A stretch of 64,000 nt of DNA. It comes from Pirellulaceae bacterium. GTDB lineage: Bacteria > Planctomycetota > Planctomycetia > Pirellulales > Pirellulaceae. A program made the translations under genes and the position numbers. The stretch spans positions 1 through 64,000 of the forward strand of contig BPJU01000018.1 in the NCBI GenBank assembly GCA_026004775.1. Reading direction: 5' to 3'. Shown piece after piece: positions 8,692-18,927 of this stretch. The first letter of the stretch is position 1; every line of letters begins with the position of its first letter. Below the pieces are notes generated by a model, which saw only the letters and a program-made list of their open reading frames with translations, did no database searches and was not told the origin of the DNA.

Positions 8692-9076
8692 GACGCCATG
8701 CCTTTCTTGCAAGGTTACGGGTGATTGTGTACTGCCTTTAGAGGCTATCGTGCCACAGGGGCGGCGCAAATCACCCTTTTTCCCGCGTGGCGGGTACCGG
8801 CGTCGCTCGGCGGCGCGAACACCAGACGTTAGACTCCGGCGGGACGAAGTTGAGTTTCGCTGCGTCCACTCTCGTCCGTTGACGGAAGCGTGAGCGTTTC
8901 GCGCCGGCGTTCTTGTTCCAGGGGGCCGCTCGAGCGTACTGCCTTTTTGGGCTGCCCAAAGTCGGCGGCTAAGGGACAAGGCCGGGCGTAAACAACGCTG
9001 TTATGGCCTGCCTTGGTCAGCGAGTCTTGAGTGGGGACGCCCGTGCCACGATAGCCCAACTCGATGAACAACTGAC
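8692..9076. other. Intergenic stretch, no gene seen
   Basis: About 385 bp between the TerB-like gene and the 625-aa gene. Open frames here are short, lack family features and overlap one another. It contains part of the TerB-like gene's upstream region and a partial REP-like sequence near 9035-9052 related to the pair at 8078-8207. Confidence 0.4.
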
Positions 9077-10954
9077 TTACGGCCGGCGGATATAATGCGC
9101 CGCATAACTGCGTACGTACTTGCCCTGAAGTACATGCACCGTACGCAATTTCTGGATCGTACTCTCACTGAACTGTGATAACGGCAAATGGATGAACTTC
9201 TTGCCAAAACGCCGAGCCAACCGGCGCCAACCGGCACCGACCGGTACAGGACTCAATACAGCTATCAACCGATGCTGGGCATGCAAACATGCCGCCGCCA
9301 ACAATCGCTCTTCCAACGTCTCTGCAAAATCCAATCGAGGATCCTGCCAGATGTCAACAATGGGACGAGGTGGATACAAGAAAAGCGCCCCTCCATAGGT
9401 GGCACGAGCAATACCCGGCCCTACAACCTCCTGTAAATAACTCGTGGCATAAAAGGCGAGCGTCGATTCGTCTTCATGCTCGGCATACCAGGTCGTCCGC
9501 CACGGATAGTCACGCGGATCCGCCGGGTACTCGAAAAACATCACCGCACAGTCCAACTTCCCTCGACTCGGCGGCAATACCTTTACGTAAATCTCCCCCG
9601 AATACCAGTGCCGCAGCGTTTCGCGTATGTCAATGCCGTCCTTGATACTCGTGGTGAATTTTTCGGTGCGCACCAGGTCCATCCCTGCCACTTGCCTGGC
9701 TCTGTCAAACAGATGAGCCCGAAAACTTTCGATCGCTTCATCTTCGGGTGGATAACTGCATTGGCCATACGGATCCCATGCCATCCGCCACTTGCGCACC
9801 TCGGACTTGTCCGGCCGGCGTTTCAATGAATAGTTGCGCCACACCACAGGCGGACCCGGCAAGCGACTGACAAGCTTCACCACTCTTCCATCAGAAAGTC
9901 GAGCCTGGTTCACACCCAGTGCAATACTGTCATGTCCGGTGTTGCGGCAATAGGGGTATTCACGAGCCCGCTCGACGACATGCAGCGCAAAACTATCACC
10001 AGCCACCTGTTGAGCCGCCACCACCAGCGTATAAAGATCCGGCGTAAATCGCTTCTCAATGAGCGACAGATTGCGAATGTATTTTAACATCAAAGATAAC
10101 AAATGAGGTGTTATTCGGCGCGCTCGATTGCCAAACTCCCTCTGATACGACTCCCTTGCCGCCAGCAACAACTCTTTCACACCATCGATCGACAAATTCG
10201 TATCGTCATCCAATTCCGATCGAGCTCGTTCATACAGCGCCGTAATAAACGGCAACTCCCCCAACATGAAAAGCAGCGTCCGGCGGTCGGGTTCGTATGT
10301 TTCCACGGCTCCGGTCGTTTCGTCCGGCGGGTCTTCCCAGCGTTCCAGGTAGGCCAGTCTCAGCCACGGCCATTCCACGAGCGAACAGATCGCCGCGATC
10401 CTCTCGAACCGCCTCTCCAGGCGCCTCAGTTCGGCAGCCATCCGGGCCATCCGGTGGCGAAACTGGGGCGAAGCCGGCTTTCCTAAAAACGGCAACAAAG
10501 CCGCTGCATAGCGCTCCAATGGCACGCGCTTCAGTGCGTACGGGTCAGGAAACACCGTGCTGAACGGCTGGAACGATTCCGTCTCCAAGTCGATGAACGC
10601 TCGAGCCATGTGTTCTTCCATTGCCAGCCGCAATGCCGCGACGACCGGCTGGCACGGCTCGACCGGCACATAGCTGGCCACCTCCTGCCGGCCGCCCCCC
10701 TCTTGGTCGTCCTGCGACAACTCTTGTTCCCGCACCCACTCGGGGAGCGGCTCTTGCACCACCAGCAATGGCTGAGGCAGCGCGATAATTGCGTTCTCGA
10801 CCGGCTGCTGGAAACTGGGCGGCAACGGTACGGCCAGACATTCAAACGATTCGGCCAGCAGCCGGCGGCGGATTTCCACGGCAAAATCGCCGCTACCATG
10901 GACCACCGGAAAAAGCGTAATCCGCTTGCCTAAGCGCAACACGCCTTCAGCCAT
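9077..10954 (-). CDS. Uncharacterised 625-aa partner of a MoxR-type ATPase
   Basis: I do not recognise a family. The protein is soluble, with no signal peptide or membrane helix. Residues 1-100 are hydrophobic/proline-rich (PLPPSFQQPVENAIIALPQP). The middle is helical with many Arg/Glu (MARMAAELRRLERRFERIAA; LLLAARESYQREFGNRARR). The C-terminal 250 residues look alpha/beta and are rich in aromatics (WYSGEIYVKVLPPSRGKLD; WRTTWYAEHEDESTLAFYAT). No MIDAS (DxSxS) motif of a von Willebrand A domain is visible, although VWA proteins are the usual MoxR partners. It starts 20 bp after the AAA+ gene on the same strand, so the two form an operon. Role as an ATPase substrate or effector is inferred from position only. 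Confidence 0.7.
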   Translation of the reverse strand: MAEGVLRLGKRITLFPVVHGSGDFAVEIRRRLLAESFECLAVPLPPSFQQPVENAIIALPQPLLVVQEPLPEWVREQELSQDDQEGGGRQEVASYVPVEPCQPVVAALRLAMEEHMARAFIDLETESFQPFSTVFPDPYALKRVPLERYAAALLPFLGKPASPQFRHRMARMAAELRRLERRFERIAAICSLVEWPWLRLAYLERWEDPPDETTGAVETYEPDRRTLLFMLGELPFITALYERARSELDDDTNLSIDGVKELLLAARESYQREFGNRARRITPHLLSLMLKYIRNLSLIEKRFTPDLYTLVVAAQQVAGDSFALHVVERAREYPYCRNTGHDSIALGVNQARLSDGRVVKLVSRLPGPPVVWRNYSLKRRPDKSEVRKWRMAWDPYGQCSYPPEDEAIESFRAHLFDRARQVAGMDLVRTEKFTTSIKDGIDIRETLRHWYSGEIYVKVLPPSRGKLDCAVMFFEYPADPRDYPWRTTWYAEHEDESTLAFYATSYLQEVVGPGIARATYGGALFLYPPRPIVDIWQDPRLDFAETLEERLLAAACLHAQHRLIAVLSPVPVGAGWRRLARRFGKKFIHLPLSQFSESTIQKLRTVHVLQGKYVRSYAAHYIRRP

Positions 10955-10974
10955 ACGTCCACCCGCCTGCGCGC

Positions 10975-11928
10975 TTACCGAAGTTCGTCGTCCTCGTCAC
11001 CTCGATCCGGACGGAGCGGGTCGTCCGACGACCAGAAGAAGTCTCCCAACCCCAGCGGCAACGAGTCGCCTCCCAGCGACCGTTTCTTGCGCTCGGCCAT
11101 CGCTTCCAAGTCCAGCGCATCCGCGCCCAGACACCGCTCCAACGCCTCACGCCACACCTGATCCTTACTCAACGGATGGCCATCGGATTGAGCCAGACGC
11201 TTCATGGCGTAGCGGAGCAGATTGATACCGTCACGCGGCGAAAAATCCAATTGCAAAGCGTGGGCCCGTTGGAGAAAGTCGACGGTAATCGCCAGCATCT
11301 CATCTTCTGCAAAAGGAATATGATACTTCAAAATTGCCAGTTCGTCGTCGCGGCTGGGAAATCCTACCATCAAGGTCGGTTGAAGGCGACTGAGGATATA
11401 ATCCGGAATCTCATACGTCGACTCATCCTCGTTCATGGTCACCGCGCAGCGGAAGTTCGGATGCGCGGGAATCGTGATTCCGGCCACGATCGATTCCACA
11501 TACCGGCGGTGGTCGAACAGCGGCGCGAGACTGGCCCACGACTTTTCATTCATGCGATTCCCTTCATCCAGTATGCAGACGCCGCCGCGGACCATGGCAG
11601 TCACCAGAGGCGACGCGTGGTAGGCGATGCGCCCGTTTTGAGCCAACACCGGAGTCACCAGAAGGTCTTCGGGACGAGTGTCCGCGGTGCACTGATAGAT
11701 ATACAGCTCCTGGCCACGCTCCCGTGCAGCGGCCATCGCCAAAGCCGTCTTTCCAATTCCCGGCACCCCCACCAGCCGCGGCGTCAGCGGAAGATCTCGT
11801 TCATCCACCACCAGCCAACAAGCCAGAAGCTGCTTGAGAATCTCACGCTGTCCGATCCATTCGACATTCGCCGGATGCGGCGGGCCAAGCTGGATCTGTA
11901 CTCCATCAATCGTAATCTGACGTTCCAT
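10975..11928 (-). CDS. MoxR-type AAA+ ATPase
   Basis: A 317-aa AAA+ ATPase of the MoxR class. Walker A is [11 protein letters not shown] near residue 55 and Walker B is [12 protein letters not shown] near 115, followed by sensor 1 ([11 protein letters not shown]) and a lid region ([22 protein letters not shown]). Such ATPases remodel partner proteins or help cofactor insertion; here the only partner in reach is the 625-aa protein 20 bp downstream. Start is ATG 11928 (MERQITIDG); the ORF is open 21 codons further upstream. The acidic tail ([10 protein letters not shown]) is unremarkable. Confidence 0.85.
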   Translation of the reverse strand: MERQITIDGVQIQLGPPHPANVEWIGQREILKQLLACWLVVDERDLPLTPRLVGVPGIGKTALAMAAARERGQELYIYQCTADTRPEDLLVTPVLAQNGRIAYHASPLVTAMVRGGVCILDEGNRMNEKSWASLAPLFDHRRYVESIVAGITIPAHPNFRCAVTMNEDESTYEIPDYILSRLQPTLMVGFPSRDDELAILKYHIPFAEDEMLAITVDFLQRAHALQLDFSPRDGINLLRYAMKRLAQSDGHPLSKDQVWREALERCLGADALDLEAMAERKKRSLGGDSLPLGLGDFFWSSDDPLRPDRGDEDDELR

Positions 11929-12372
11929 ATTCGCCTGTCCAGAACAAAATGGCGGGGCTGACATCTGCCCGGCGCCGACGCACCCCATCACCCTTCATGC
12001 GCTCGACAACCGGCTGCCATCAAACCATGCCGACTCCGACACTATTCTTGCATGCCCGCTTTGAACATGAAAGAAGTGACTGTAGCGGTTACAGCAACCG
12101 TACACGAAATTATACCGAATGTCCTTGTTACCGGGCGAGCCATCAAGGCGGCATAATCAACAAATCCGATGCATTTGCCTATATGAAACGCTCCGGCGGA
12201 CGCCGCACCCCGTGGCAAGCTCCACCGCCGGAGAATGACCGTTTCCGGCCGTTCTCCGATAAACGCGATCATAGCCGGCGCGATTCTATATTTGTAAGAA
12301 GCTGGTTCTCTGGTTGTGAGCCGACGATAGCCACCGTGGCGCGTCGCGGCGTCGTTGTGTTGTTCCGGGTGC
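11929..12372. other. Divergent intergenic region, hairpins only
   Basis: About 440 bp between the divergent MoxR and membrane-protein genes. It holds an inverted repeat TCCGGCGG (12192-12199) / CCGCCGGA (12225-12232), and next to it GGAGAA / TTCTCC (about 12230-12258). Promoters for both sides must lie here, but no clear -35/-10 pair stands out. Open frames present are short and featureless. Confidence 0.4.
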
Positions 12373-14091
12373 ATGATAATGGTGGTTTTTCCGATAAGGC
12401 GGCTAACGTGGTCGGCGGCCTGGAGTTTTCTCGTAATGCTGGCCGCGGCCGTAATGCTGTCCCGTAATCACGCTGATCCGGATTTCTGGGGACACGTACA
12501 ATACGGTCGCGATGTCCTGGAAAAAGGCCTTCCGCTGACGGCCACCTACACTTACACGGCCGTCCACTTTCCGTGGATCAATCATGAGAATCTAGCGGAG
12601 CTGTTTTTTGCTTGGACGGTGGATCGTATAGGGGTGCCGTTTTTGCTGGGGTTGAAAGCCGCCAGCGGCGCAGCGCTGGCAGCCCTATTGTGGTGGCGAT
12701 TGCGAAAAGCCGGTCTATCCCTGAGCGCCGCCACGGTGGTACTCCTCGGCGGCCTGGCCAACGTGATGTTCTTTTGGACACTCCGCCCCCAATGGTTCAG
12801 TTTGATCTTCTTCGCCGTCCTCCTGGCATTGTTGGACGACGACTATGAGCGTTTGGGCCGTCACCACGGCAATCACCCGCCCCCCCCTCGGCCGACCCCG
12901 CTCTTGAGAAAACTCCTCTGGGGTGCACCCTGGCTCTTCGCCGTATGGGCCAATACTCATGGAGGATTCGTGTTGGGTCTTGCGGTGCTGGCGGCTTATC
13001 TGGGACTGAGCAGCCTGGAGCGGTTGTGGCGGGAACGTCTGGCCGCCCTGCCGTGGATCGGCCGAGCAGCAACGGTGGTGGTGCTCTGTGCCGCGGCAAC
13101 GCTCGTCAACCCGTACGGGTGGCGGCTGCATACATGGCTGGTCTATTCGCTCGGAAACCCTCGGCCGGAAATCGCCGAATGGCATCCTCCCCGCTTGTTC
13201 GATCCGGTGTTTGTTCCTTGGTGGAGTTTTTTGGCGTTTGCGGTGTTGGTCGGCGTGGCGACGCTTCACCGGCGAAGCTGGGTTCGAACCGTGCTGCTGG
13301 TGTTGTTTGCCTGGCAGGCGCTGGAACATTTGCGGCACATACCGTTTTTTGCACTGGCCTTCTTATGGTGGTGTGGTCCGGATGTGGCGTACCTGTTGGC
13401 TGGTTTGCGCCGATGGGCGCGGCGCAATCGGCCTTCGTGCGATTCAGCAATCCGACCTCCCTGGTGGCTTTGGGCTGCCAGCGGTGCCGTGGCATGCCTG
13501 CTGGCCGGCCTGCTTGTCACTCAAATGCGTGCGATTCCCGTGTCTCGCCAAGTGTGGCCGGTTGACGCCCTGCAATTCATGGCCGACCAGCGATTATCCG
13601 GACGGGTGGTAGCGCGGTTTAACTGGGCTCAATACGTGCTGGAAACATTCGCGAACGCGCCGGTCCAGCAGCCCGTGACATTGGCAGTGGACGGCCGATT
13701 CCGCACCTGCTACCCGCGCCGGGTATTGGACGCCTATTTTGATTTTGCTCAAGGAACGGACCGGTCTTGTCGCAACCGCGCCCCAGACTCACCACCCTTT
13801 GATCCGACGCGGATTCTGCGCCTGGGTAATCCAGACCTGGTGCTGATCGGATGTGACGAGCGCCTGCCGTGCGGGGTGATGCGTAGCTACAGCGACGAGT
13901 GGGTATTGCTTTATCGAGACGGCACGGCGGAGCTTTGGGGGCGGCGCAGCCGGTACGACGACCCGAAAAGCCCGCACTATTTACCGCCGCAGCAGCGCAA
14001 GTTACATGGCCCGGAGCGCCGGGGACACGTAGCTTGGCCCGCCCATCCGGTCTGGCCTGCCGCTTCAGCGGGCGCTGTCGACGGCGCCTAA
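12373..14091 (+). CDS. Polytopic membrane protein, GT-C-like
   Basis: About 572 aa with roughly ten hydrophobic helices in the first 400 residues. A first-loop motif NHADPDFWGHVQYGRDVL carries two Asp near residue 35, as in GT-C glycosyltransferases and related planctomycete proteins. The C-terminal 170 residues are soluble (TLAVDGRFRTCYPRRVLDAY; LRLGNPDLVLIGCDE) and would be outside the cytoplasm. A lipid-linked sugar transferase is a reasonable guess; a purely structural membrane protein is also possible. Start ATG 12373; ATG 12379 is equally plausible, and no strong Shine-Dalgarno exists. It converges with acs, with only 2 bp between the stops. Confidence 0.6.
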   Translation: MIMVVFPIRRLTWSAAWSFLVMLAAAVMLSRNHADPDFWGHVQYGRDVLEKGLPLTATYTYTAVHFPWINHENLAELFFAWTVDRIGVPFLLGLKAASGAALAALLWWRLRKAGLSLSAATVVLLGGLANVMFFWTLRPQWFSLIFFAVLLALLDDDYERLGRHHGNHPPPPRPTPLLRKLLWGAPWLFAVWANTHGGFVLGLAVLAAYLGLSSLERLWRERLAALPWIGRAATVVVLCAAATLVNPYGWRLHTWLVYSLGNPRPEIAEWHPPRLFDPVFVPWWSFLAFAVLVGVATLHRRSWVRTVLLVLFAWQALEHLRHIPFFALAFLWWCGPDVAYLLAGLRRWARRNRPSCDSAIRPPWWLWAASGAVACLLAGLLVTQMRAIPVSRQVWPVDALQFMADQRLSGRVVARFNWAQYVLETFANAPVQQPVTLAVDGRFRTCYPRRVLDAYFDFAQGTDRSCRNRAPDSPPFDPTRILRLGNPDLVLIGCDERLPCGVMRSYSDEWVLLYRDGTAELWGRRSRYDDPKSPHYLPPQQRKLHGPERRGHVAWPAHPVWPAASAGAVDGA

Positions 14092-14093
14092 CA

Positions 14094-16052
14094 CTACTCC
14101 TCTTCTTCACGCAGCTTGGCCAACACGCTGTAATCTTCCAGAGTCGTCGTGTCACCGACCTGCTCCCGCCCTTCGGCAATATCGCGAAGCAGCCGGCGCA
14201 TGATTTTACCGCTACGCGTCTTCGGCAGAGCCGTGGTGAATCGGATTTCATCCGGTTGTGCAAGCGCCCCGATCTCCTTGCGCACGTGCAGGCGGAGTTC
14301 TTCCTTTAGTTGTGGCGTCGGTTCGGCATTCTTGAGCGTCACAAAAACAGCGATCGCTTGCCCCTTGATCGGATCGGATTTGCCGATCGCTGCTGCTTCG
14401 GCCACAGCCGGGTGGCTTACCAGTGCGCTTTCGATCTCGATCGTACTCAACCGATGTCCCGAAACATTGATCACGTCGTCGATGCGGCCCATGATCCAGT
14501 AGTAGCCGTCCTGGTCGCAGCGCGCGTTGTCGCCCGTAAGGTATTTGTGCGGAATTTTCGACCAATACTGTTCGCGATACCGCTGTTCGTCCCCCCAAAT
14601 ACCGCGCAACATACCGGGCCAGGGCCGACTGATCACCAGCCATCCGCCGTGTCCGGCCGGCACCGGTTCGCCCTTTTCCGTCACGATCTCCGGCACGACA
14701 CCCGGCAGCGGTTTCGTGCAACTGCCAGGCTTCAGAGGTGTGGCTCCGGGCAGGGGCGACATCATGATGCCGCCCGTTTCGGTCTGCCACCAGGTATCCA
14801 CGATCGGGCAACGACCGCCGCCGATCTTGTAGTAGTACCAAATCCACGCTTCTGGATTGATGCCCTCACCCACCGTTCCGAGCAATCGCAGGCTAGACAG
14901 GTCATGCTTTTCCACATGGTGATCGCCCCAGCGAATAAACGAACGGATGGCGGTGGGAGCGGTGTAGAAGATGTTTACGCGATACTTCTCGATGATCTGC
15001 CAGAATCGGTCCTCGGCGGGCCAATTCGGAGCTCCCTCGTACATCAACACCGTTGCGCCCGCGGTGAGCGGGCCATATACGATATACGAATGCCCCGTGA
15101 TCCAACCGCAGTCGGCTGTACACCAGAAAAGATCCTCATCGCGATAATCAAAAACCCACTCGAAGGTCTTTTTCGTATACAAGTTGTAGCCGGCAGTGGT
15201 GTGCTTGATGCCCTTGGGTTTTCCCGTCGAGCCACTCGTATACAGGATGAAAAGCGGGCTTTCACCGTCCATGGGCTCAGCCGGGCACTGGTCGGAAGCT
15301 TTTTCCATCAAGTCATGCCACCAGAAGTCCCTGCCGGAACGCATCGCGACTTCGTTGCCGGTGCGATGCAGGACGATGCACTTTTCAACCGTAGGCGACT
15401 TCTCCAAAGCTTCGTCGACCGTGGCTTTCAGCGGCAACAGTTTGCCCCGGCGCCAACCCCCGTCGGCGGTGATCTGGATTCGAGCTCGAGCGTCATTGTT
15501 GCGGTCGGCCACCGCTTCCGCCGAGAACCCGGCGAAGATCACCGAGTGTACGGCGCCGATGCGGGCACAGGCCAGCATGGCGATCACCAATTCGGGTGTC
15601 ATGGGCATATAAATGGAAACCACGTCCCCCCTGCCCACACCCATGTCCCGCAACACGTTGGCAAATTTGCACACCTCGCGATGCAACTGCTGATAGGTGA
15701 GCGTCCGCTCGTCTCCCGGCTCGCCCTCCCAAACAATGGCAGCCTTGTTCCGCCGCCACGAAGCGAGGTGACGGTCCAGGCAGTTGTACGACGCGTTGGT
15801 CTTGCCGCCCACAAACCATTCGGCAAACGGTTCATTCCAGCGAAGCACTTCCCGAAAAGGCTCGAACCAATGCAACTCTTCTCGGGCAAGCTCACCCCAG
15901 AATCCTTCCGGATCTTCAATCGACCGCCGATAAAGTTCCTCATAGGCCTGCATCGACCCGATGCGGGCTCGGGATGAGAACTCTGAACTGGGGGGAAAGA
16001 GTCGATTTTCCTGGAGGACCGTGTCCAGTGCACCGGCCGCCGCCTCAGCCAT
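14094..16052 (-). CDS. acs: Acetyl-coenzyme A synthetase
   Basis: A 652-aa AMP-forming acetate-CoA ligase, the same length as the E. coli enzyme. It activates acetate to acetyl-AMP and then acetyl-CoA in the cytoplasm. Seen motifs: phosphate-binding [16 protein letters not shown], acetate/adenine region [10 protein letters not shown], hinge [21 protein letters not shown], and the C-terminal [11 protein letters not shown] with Lys616, the lysine whose acetylation switches off Acs in other bacteria. Start ATG 16052 ([10 protein letters not shown]) has AGGAGA at ideal spacing; the ORF extends 47 codons upstream without family support. It appears to be transcribed alone. Confidence 0.97.
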   Translation of the reverse strand: MAEAAAGALDTVLQENRLFPPSSEFSSRARIGSMQAYEELYRRSIEDPEGFWGELAREELHWFEPFREVLRWNEPFAEWFVGGKTNASYNCLDRHLASWRRNKAAIVWEGEPGDERTLTYQQLHREVCKFANVLRDMGVGRGDVVSIYMPMTPELVIAMLACARIGAVHSVIFAGFSAEAVADRNNDARARIQITADGGWRRGKLLPLKATVDEALEKSPTVEKCIVLHRTGNEVAMRSGRDFWWHDLMEKASDQCPAEPMDGESPLFILYTSGSTGKPKGIKHTTAGYNLYTKKTFEWVFDYRDEDLFWCTADCGWITGHSYIVYGPLTAGATVLMYEGAPNWPAEDRFWQIIEKYRVNIFYTAPTAIRSFIRWGDHHVEKHDLSSLRLLGTVGEGINPEAWIWYYYKIGGGRCPIVDTWWQTETGGIMMSPLPGATPLKPGSCTKPLPGVVPEIVTEKGEPVPAGHGGWLVISRPWPGMLRGIWGDEQRYREQYWSKIPHKYLTGDNARCDQDGYYWIMGRIDDVINVSGHRLSTIEIESALVSHPAVAEAAAIGKSDPIKGQAIAVFVTLKNAEPTPQLKEELRLHVRKEIGALAQPDEIRFTTALPKTRSGKIMRRLLRDIAEGREQVGDTTTLEDYSVLAKLREEEE

Positions 16053-16558
16053 CGTCGATTCTCCTGTACAGAGCACGTGACGCTGTGATTCCCGCCGCAT
16101 CCCCAAGGTCCGCTGGATTGTAGAAAGCCACACCGGGCATGTCAACGAAACGGCTCTCCGGCAGGCTCCCACACGATGCGCAGTTCCGGGCACCGCTATG
16201 CTGGGCGTTCTGCCAATTGGGCATCGAGCGCCGACAAGGCCGAGAACTCAGTCGGCCGGCGGGTTACAGGGTAGGCTTATACTTGCTAGCACAGGAGTGG
16301 CCGGCCCCTGTTGGATCGGGGCAGGTCCCGGGCTTCCGGCTTTTCCTGCCGGGAACGGGCCGGACGACGAGCTCCCCACGGTTTTCGCGGATATATCGCA
16401 AGTGCTTACGTGAAAATCATTTGAAGCAATTGGCGTTGGCCCACCTGGTTGATTTCGTTCCGAGGGGCTTGCGTTGGAAATTGGGACGAGTAGCATGAGG
16501 CAAAGCGTGGCAGGTGGCCTTCGGGCCGATCCAAGGATGCTAGCAAAGGAGGCAAACC
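16053..16558. other. Intergenic stretch, no gene seen
   Basis: About 500 bp upstream of acs (minus) and of the small ORF at 16559 (plus). It should hold the acs promoter. I see no recognisable coding, RNA or repeat element; short open frames overlap each other on both strands. Confidence 0.4.
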
Positions 16559-16780
16559 GTGTCCCAAGCGACCAGCCCTACGGAGGACGTTTTTCGCGAG
16601 TCGGTTTCGGAGTTGTGTGGCTGGCGGCGCCAAAAAGTTAACCGCTTTGAATTCGCTCGGTTGGCGGTCTCTCACCGACGGCTGGTACGAGCGAACCTTC
16701 CCCAGGAAGGGCTGTGCGGATTGCTCGACGAAGAAAACAGGACATGGTACGTCATTCCCGAAAGGGAGCTGGATCTTTAA
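16559..16780 (+). CDS. Small uncharacterised protein (73 aa)
   Basis: A 73-aa frame with a GTG start preceded by a strong AGGAGG six bases upstream, one of the best ribosome-binding sites in the window. The product is charged and soluble: a helical first half (EDVFRESVSELCGWRRQKV) and a second half ending LLDEENRTWYVIPERELDL. No family recognised. It is isolated between acs and the peroxiredoxin. The good Shine-Dalgarno supports translation; lack of homology evidence keeps confidence moderate. Confidence 0.5.
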   Translation: MSQATSPTEDVFRESVSELCGWRRQKVNRFEFARLAVSHRRLVRANLPQEGLCGLLDEENRTWYVIPERELDL

Positions 16781-16791
16781 GTGGGTGGTCA

Positions 16792-16831
16792 CAAAAAAGC
16801 CGCCGAGCCGGCAGGGCGGGCTACGGCGGCT
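16792..16831 (-). terminator. Intrinsic terminator for the peroxiredoxin transcript
   Basis: AGCCGCCG (16798-16805) pairs with CGGCGGCT (16824-16831), extended by AGCC/GGCT inside. On the minus strand the hairpin is followed at once by TTTTTT (complement of 16793-16798). It lies about 180 bp beyond the peroxiredoxin stop, in the right orientation. Confidence 0.7.
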
Positions 16832-17010
16832 GGGATAATCTAAAGCCTCTCGGTTAGATCGCGGTACGTGCGTTGCGATCTATCTGTTGGGCAAATTGCC
16901 CCGGCTAACGGTTTTCCACAGCATGGGCATTGACTCTGTAGCCGTAAGGGGCAGGCTGCGTCGGCCTGGGTCAATCCGCTCGGCTACACGCCGTATGGCT
17001 TGACGCACGG

Positions 17011-17604
17011 TTACTTATACTGAGTTTCGAAGAACTTCCGGCTTTCATTCGGATCGGCTTTCATCGCCATCTTGCCCGGTTTCCAGTCCGCCGGGCAGAC
17101 TTCCCCGTGCTGTTCGAAAAACTGAAGTGCATCGATGATCCTCAGTGCCTCGTCGATGCTTCTGCCCAATGGCAAGTCGTTGACGACTTGGTGACGGACG
17201 ATCCCTTCCTTGTCAATCAGGAAGGAACCTCGCAAGGCGACTCCCCCCGGCAACAGCACGTCGTAGGCTTTAGCGATCGACTTGCTGAGATCCGAGATCA
17301 AGGGGTATGTAACGTCACCAATTCCGCCGGCAGAGCGGGGCGTCTTGCGCCATGCCAAGTGGGTGTAGTGGCTGTCAACCGATGCACCGAGCACTTGAAC
17401 GTTTCGCTCCTCGAACTCCTGGATGCGATCCGAAAAGGCGATGATCTCCGTTGGACAGACGAAGGTAAAGTCAAGCGGATAGAAAAACAGCAGGACGTAC
17501 TTTTTGCCGCGATAGTCGGAAAGCTTGATTTCTTGGAACGAGCCGTCAGGCATGACGGCCATCGCTTCGAAATCCGGAGCCTGCTGTTGTACGAGTACTG
17601 CCAT
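17011..17604 (-). CDS. 2-Cys peroxiredoxin (AhpC/TSA family)
   Basis: A 197-aa thiol peroxidase that reduces hydrogen peroxide and organic peroxides. The peroxidatic cysteine is Cys50 in [12 protein letters not shown]; the resolving cysteine is Cys170 in GEVCPADW, so it is a typical 2-Cys enzyme working as an obligate dimer or decamer. The C-terminal tail (KFFETQYK) resembles the YF-type end that makes such enzymes sensitive to overoxidation. Start ATG 17604 has GGAGG at good spacing. No dedicated reductase (AhpF) is adjacent. The gene runs away from the ZIP transporter, and a minus-strand terminator lies at 16792-16831. Confidence 0.95.
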   Translation of the reverse strand: MAVLVQQQAPDFEAMAVMPDGSFQEIKLSDYRGKKYVLLFFYPLDFTFVCPTEIIAFSDRIQEFEERNVQVLGASVDSHYTHLAWRKTPRSAGGIGDVTYPLISDLSKSIAKAYDVLLPGGVALRGSFLIDKEGIVRHQVVNDLPLGRSIDEALRIIDALQFFEQHGEVCPADWKPGKMAMKADPNESRKFFETQYK

Positions 17605-17925
17605 GCTAACCTCCCTCCAGTAAACTACTTGCGGACTGCCACCCGACAGCCGTCACGACGGTGTTGGGGGCGGACGTGGTTGATCCTCCAGATTGGGTTG
17701 TACGGTGCACTTGGTGGGTCGCACAAGGGGGGCAACACCTGGCCCCTTGGCGCCGGTACGCTTGTGCGGGAAGCTCAAGACGATAAGAATTACCGCACGG
17801 GTGTCGGCGCGTTGGTCGCGCCACCGGACGATGCCGGCAGCCGCCGCGAATGGCGAGGAGGGTGCGCGTCTCGTCGGATTCTGGAAGGCGCGCTACCTGG
17901 GAAGCGGCTTTCGGCGAGGCCAGCG
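17605..17925. other. Divergent control region, peroxiredoxin / ZIP
   Basis: About 320 bp between the divergent peroxiredoxin and ZIP genes. It must hold both promoters. I see no clear operator or Zur-like palindrome; open frames through it lack family features. Confidence 0.35.
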
Positions 17926-18927
17926 ATGGAGCTATTGCTTTTGTGTGCGGCCATATATGCCGCTTCTTGGCTTGGGGGGAGTCTTCCCACCTGGTGGCAC
18001 TGGACCCATACGCGGTTGCAGTTGGTACTGAGCTTCGTGGGGGGGCTGGTGCTAGGGGTAGGCCTGCTGCATCTGTTGCCCCACGGGATCGCCATCGGTC
18101 GTTCTTTAGAGACGGCGATGCCTGCTGCGCTGGGTGGGCTACTGATGATGTTTTTCCTTATCCGCATTTTCCACGTCCACTCGCATGCCCCTCATGACAC
18201 GGCCCGAACCGTCTGCCACCATGGCATACCGCACGCCCACGGAATACACCAGGAACTCTGGCAGAGCGTAAGCGGGTTTCCGGAGCATGAGCAGCCGCAG
18301 GATGAAACGGCTGCCTTGGACAGTGGGTGTGGTTCGGCGAACGGTTTAGGGCGGCTGGCAAAACGAGGCGCATGCCCGCCGTCATCCGGGGTGCGGTTTG
18401 GATGGGTCGGCTTGGCCGTTGGCCTTTCGCTGCACATGCTGCTGGATGGGGTCACGTTGGCTGCAAGCTGGATAGCAGCCGACAACCACGGAGATGGGGT
18501 GCTGGTGTTGGGGCCGTTTTTAGCGATTCTGCTACATGAACCGCTGGACGTAATGTCCATTACTACGGTGATGCAGTCGGCCGGCTACTCCCGCCGCCAG
18601 GTGATGCTCTGGAGCCTCGGGTTCGGGACCATGTGCCCTCTGGGCGCAGCACTGGGCTACTGGGGATTGGTCCCCGCGGTCGCGGAGGCTCAAACCTTAC
18701 TTGGCGCTATTCTGGCATTTTCGGCCGGCATGTTCTTGTGCATCGCTTTGTCGGACATTTTGCCCGAGTTGCAGTTCCATGCGCACGATCGTTGGCCATT
18801 GTCCTGTGCACTGTTGGCCGGCGTGTTCCTGGCCTATGCCCTCGGTTGGCTGGAACCGCACGAATGGCATCATTGGCAGGAACCGCCGCACACGATGGGA
18901 TCTCACGCAGCTCCTCCCCATCCGTAA
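17926..18927 (+). CDS. ZIP-family metal (zinc) transporter
   Basis: A 333-aa membrane protein with about eight hydrophobic segments. The two metal-site helices of ZIP carriers are visible: HMLLDGVTLAAS (H-x3-D-G) and LLHEPLDV (H-E-P). Between the third and fourth helices lies a histidine-rich cytoplasmic loop (HVHSHAPHD, then HGIPHAHGIHQ), the usual metal sensor/buffer of ZIPs. The C-terminus is again His-rich (EPHEWHHWQE). It would import Zn(II) or a similar divalent cation. Start ATG 17926 with GAGG about 7 bases upstream; the ORF is open upstream, opposite the peroxiredoxin. Confidence 0.85.
   Translation: MELLLLCAAIYAASWLGGSLPTWWHWTHTRLQLVLSFVGGLVLGVGLLHLLPHGIAIGRSLETAMPAALGGLLMMFFLIRIFHVHSHAPHDTARTVCHHGIPHAHGIHQELWQSVSGFPEHEQPQDETAALDSGCGSANGLGRLAKRGACPPSSGVRFGWVGLAVGLSLHMLLDGVTLAASWIAADNHGDGVLVLGPFLAILLHEPLDVMSITTVMQSAGYSRRQVMLWSLGFGTMCPLGAALGYWGLVPAVAEAQTLLGAILAFSAGMFLCIALSDILPELQFHAHDRWPLSCALLAGVFLAYALGWLEPHEWHHWQEPPHTMGSHAAPPHP

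Noticed and set aside
14310-15977. A 555-codon plus-strand open frame
   Set aside because: It is the shadow of acs on the other strand; GC-rich codon bias leaves the antisense frame open.
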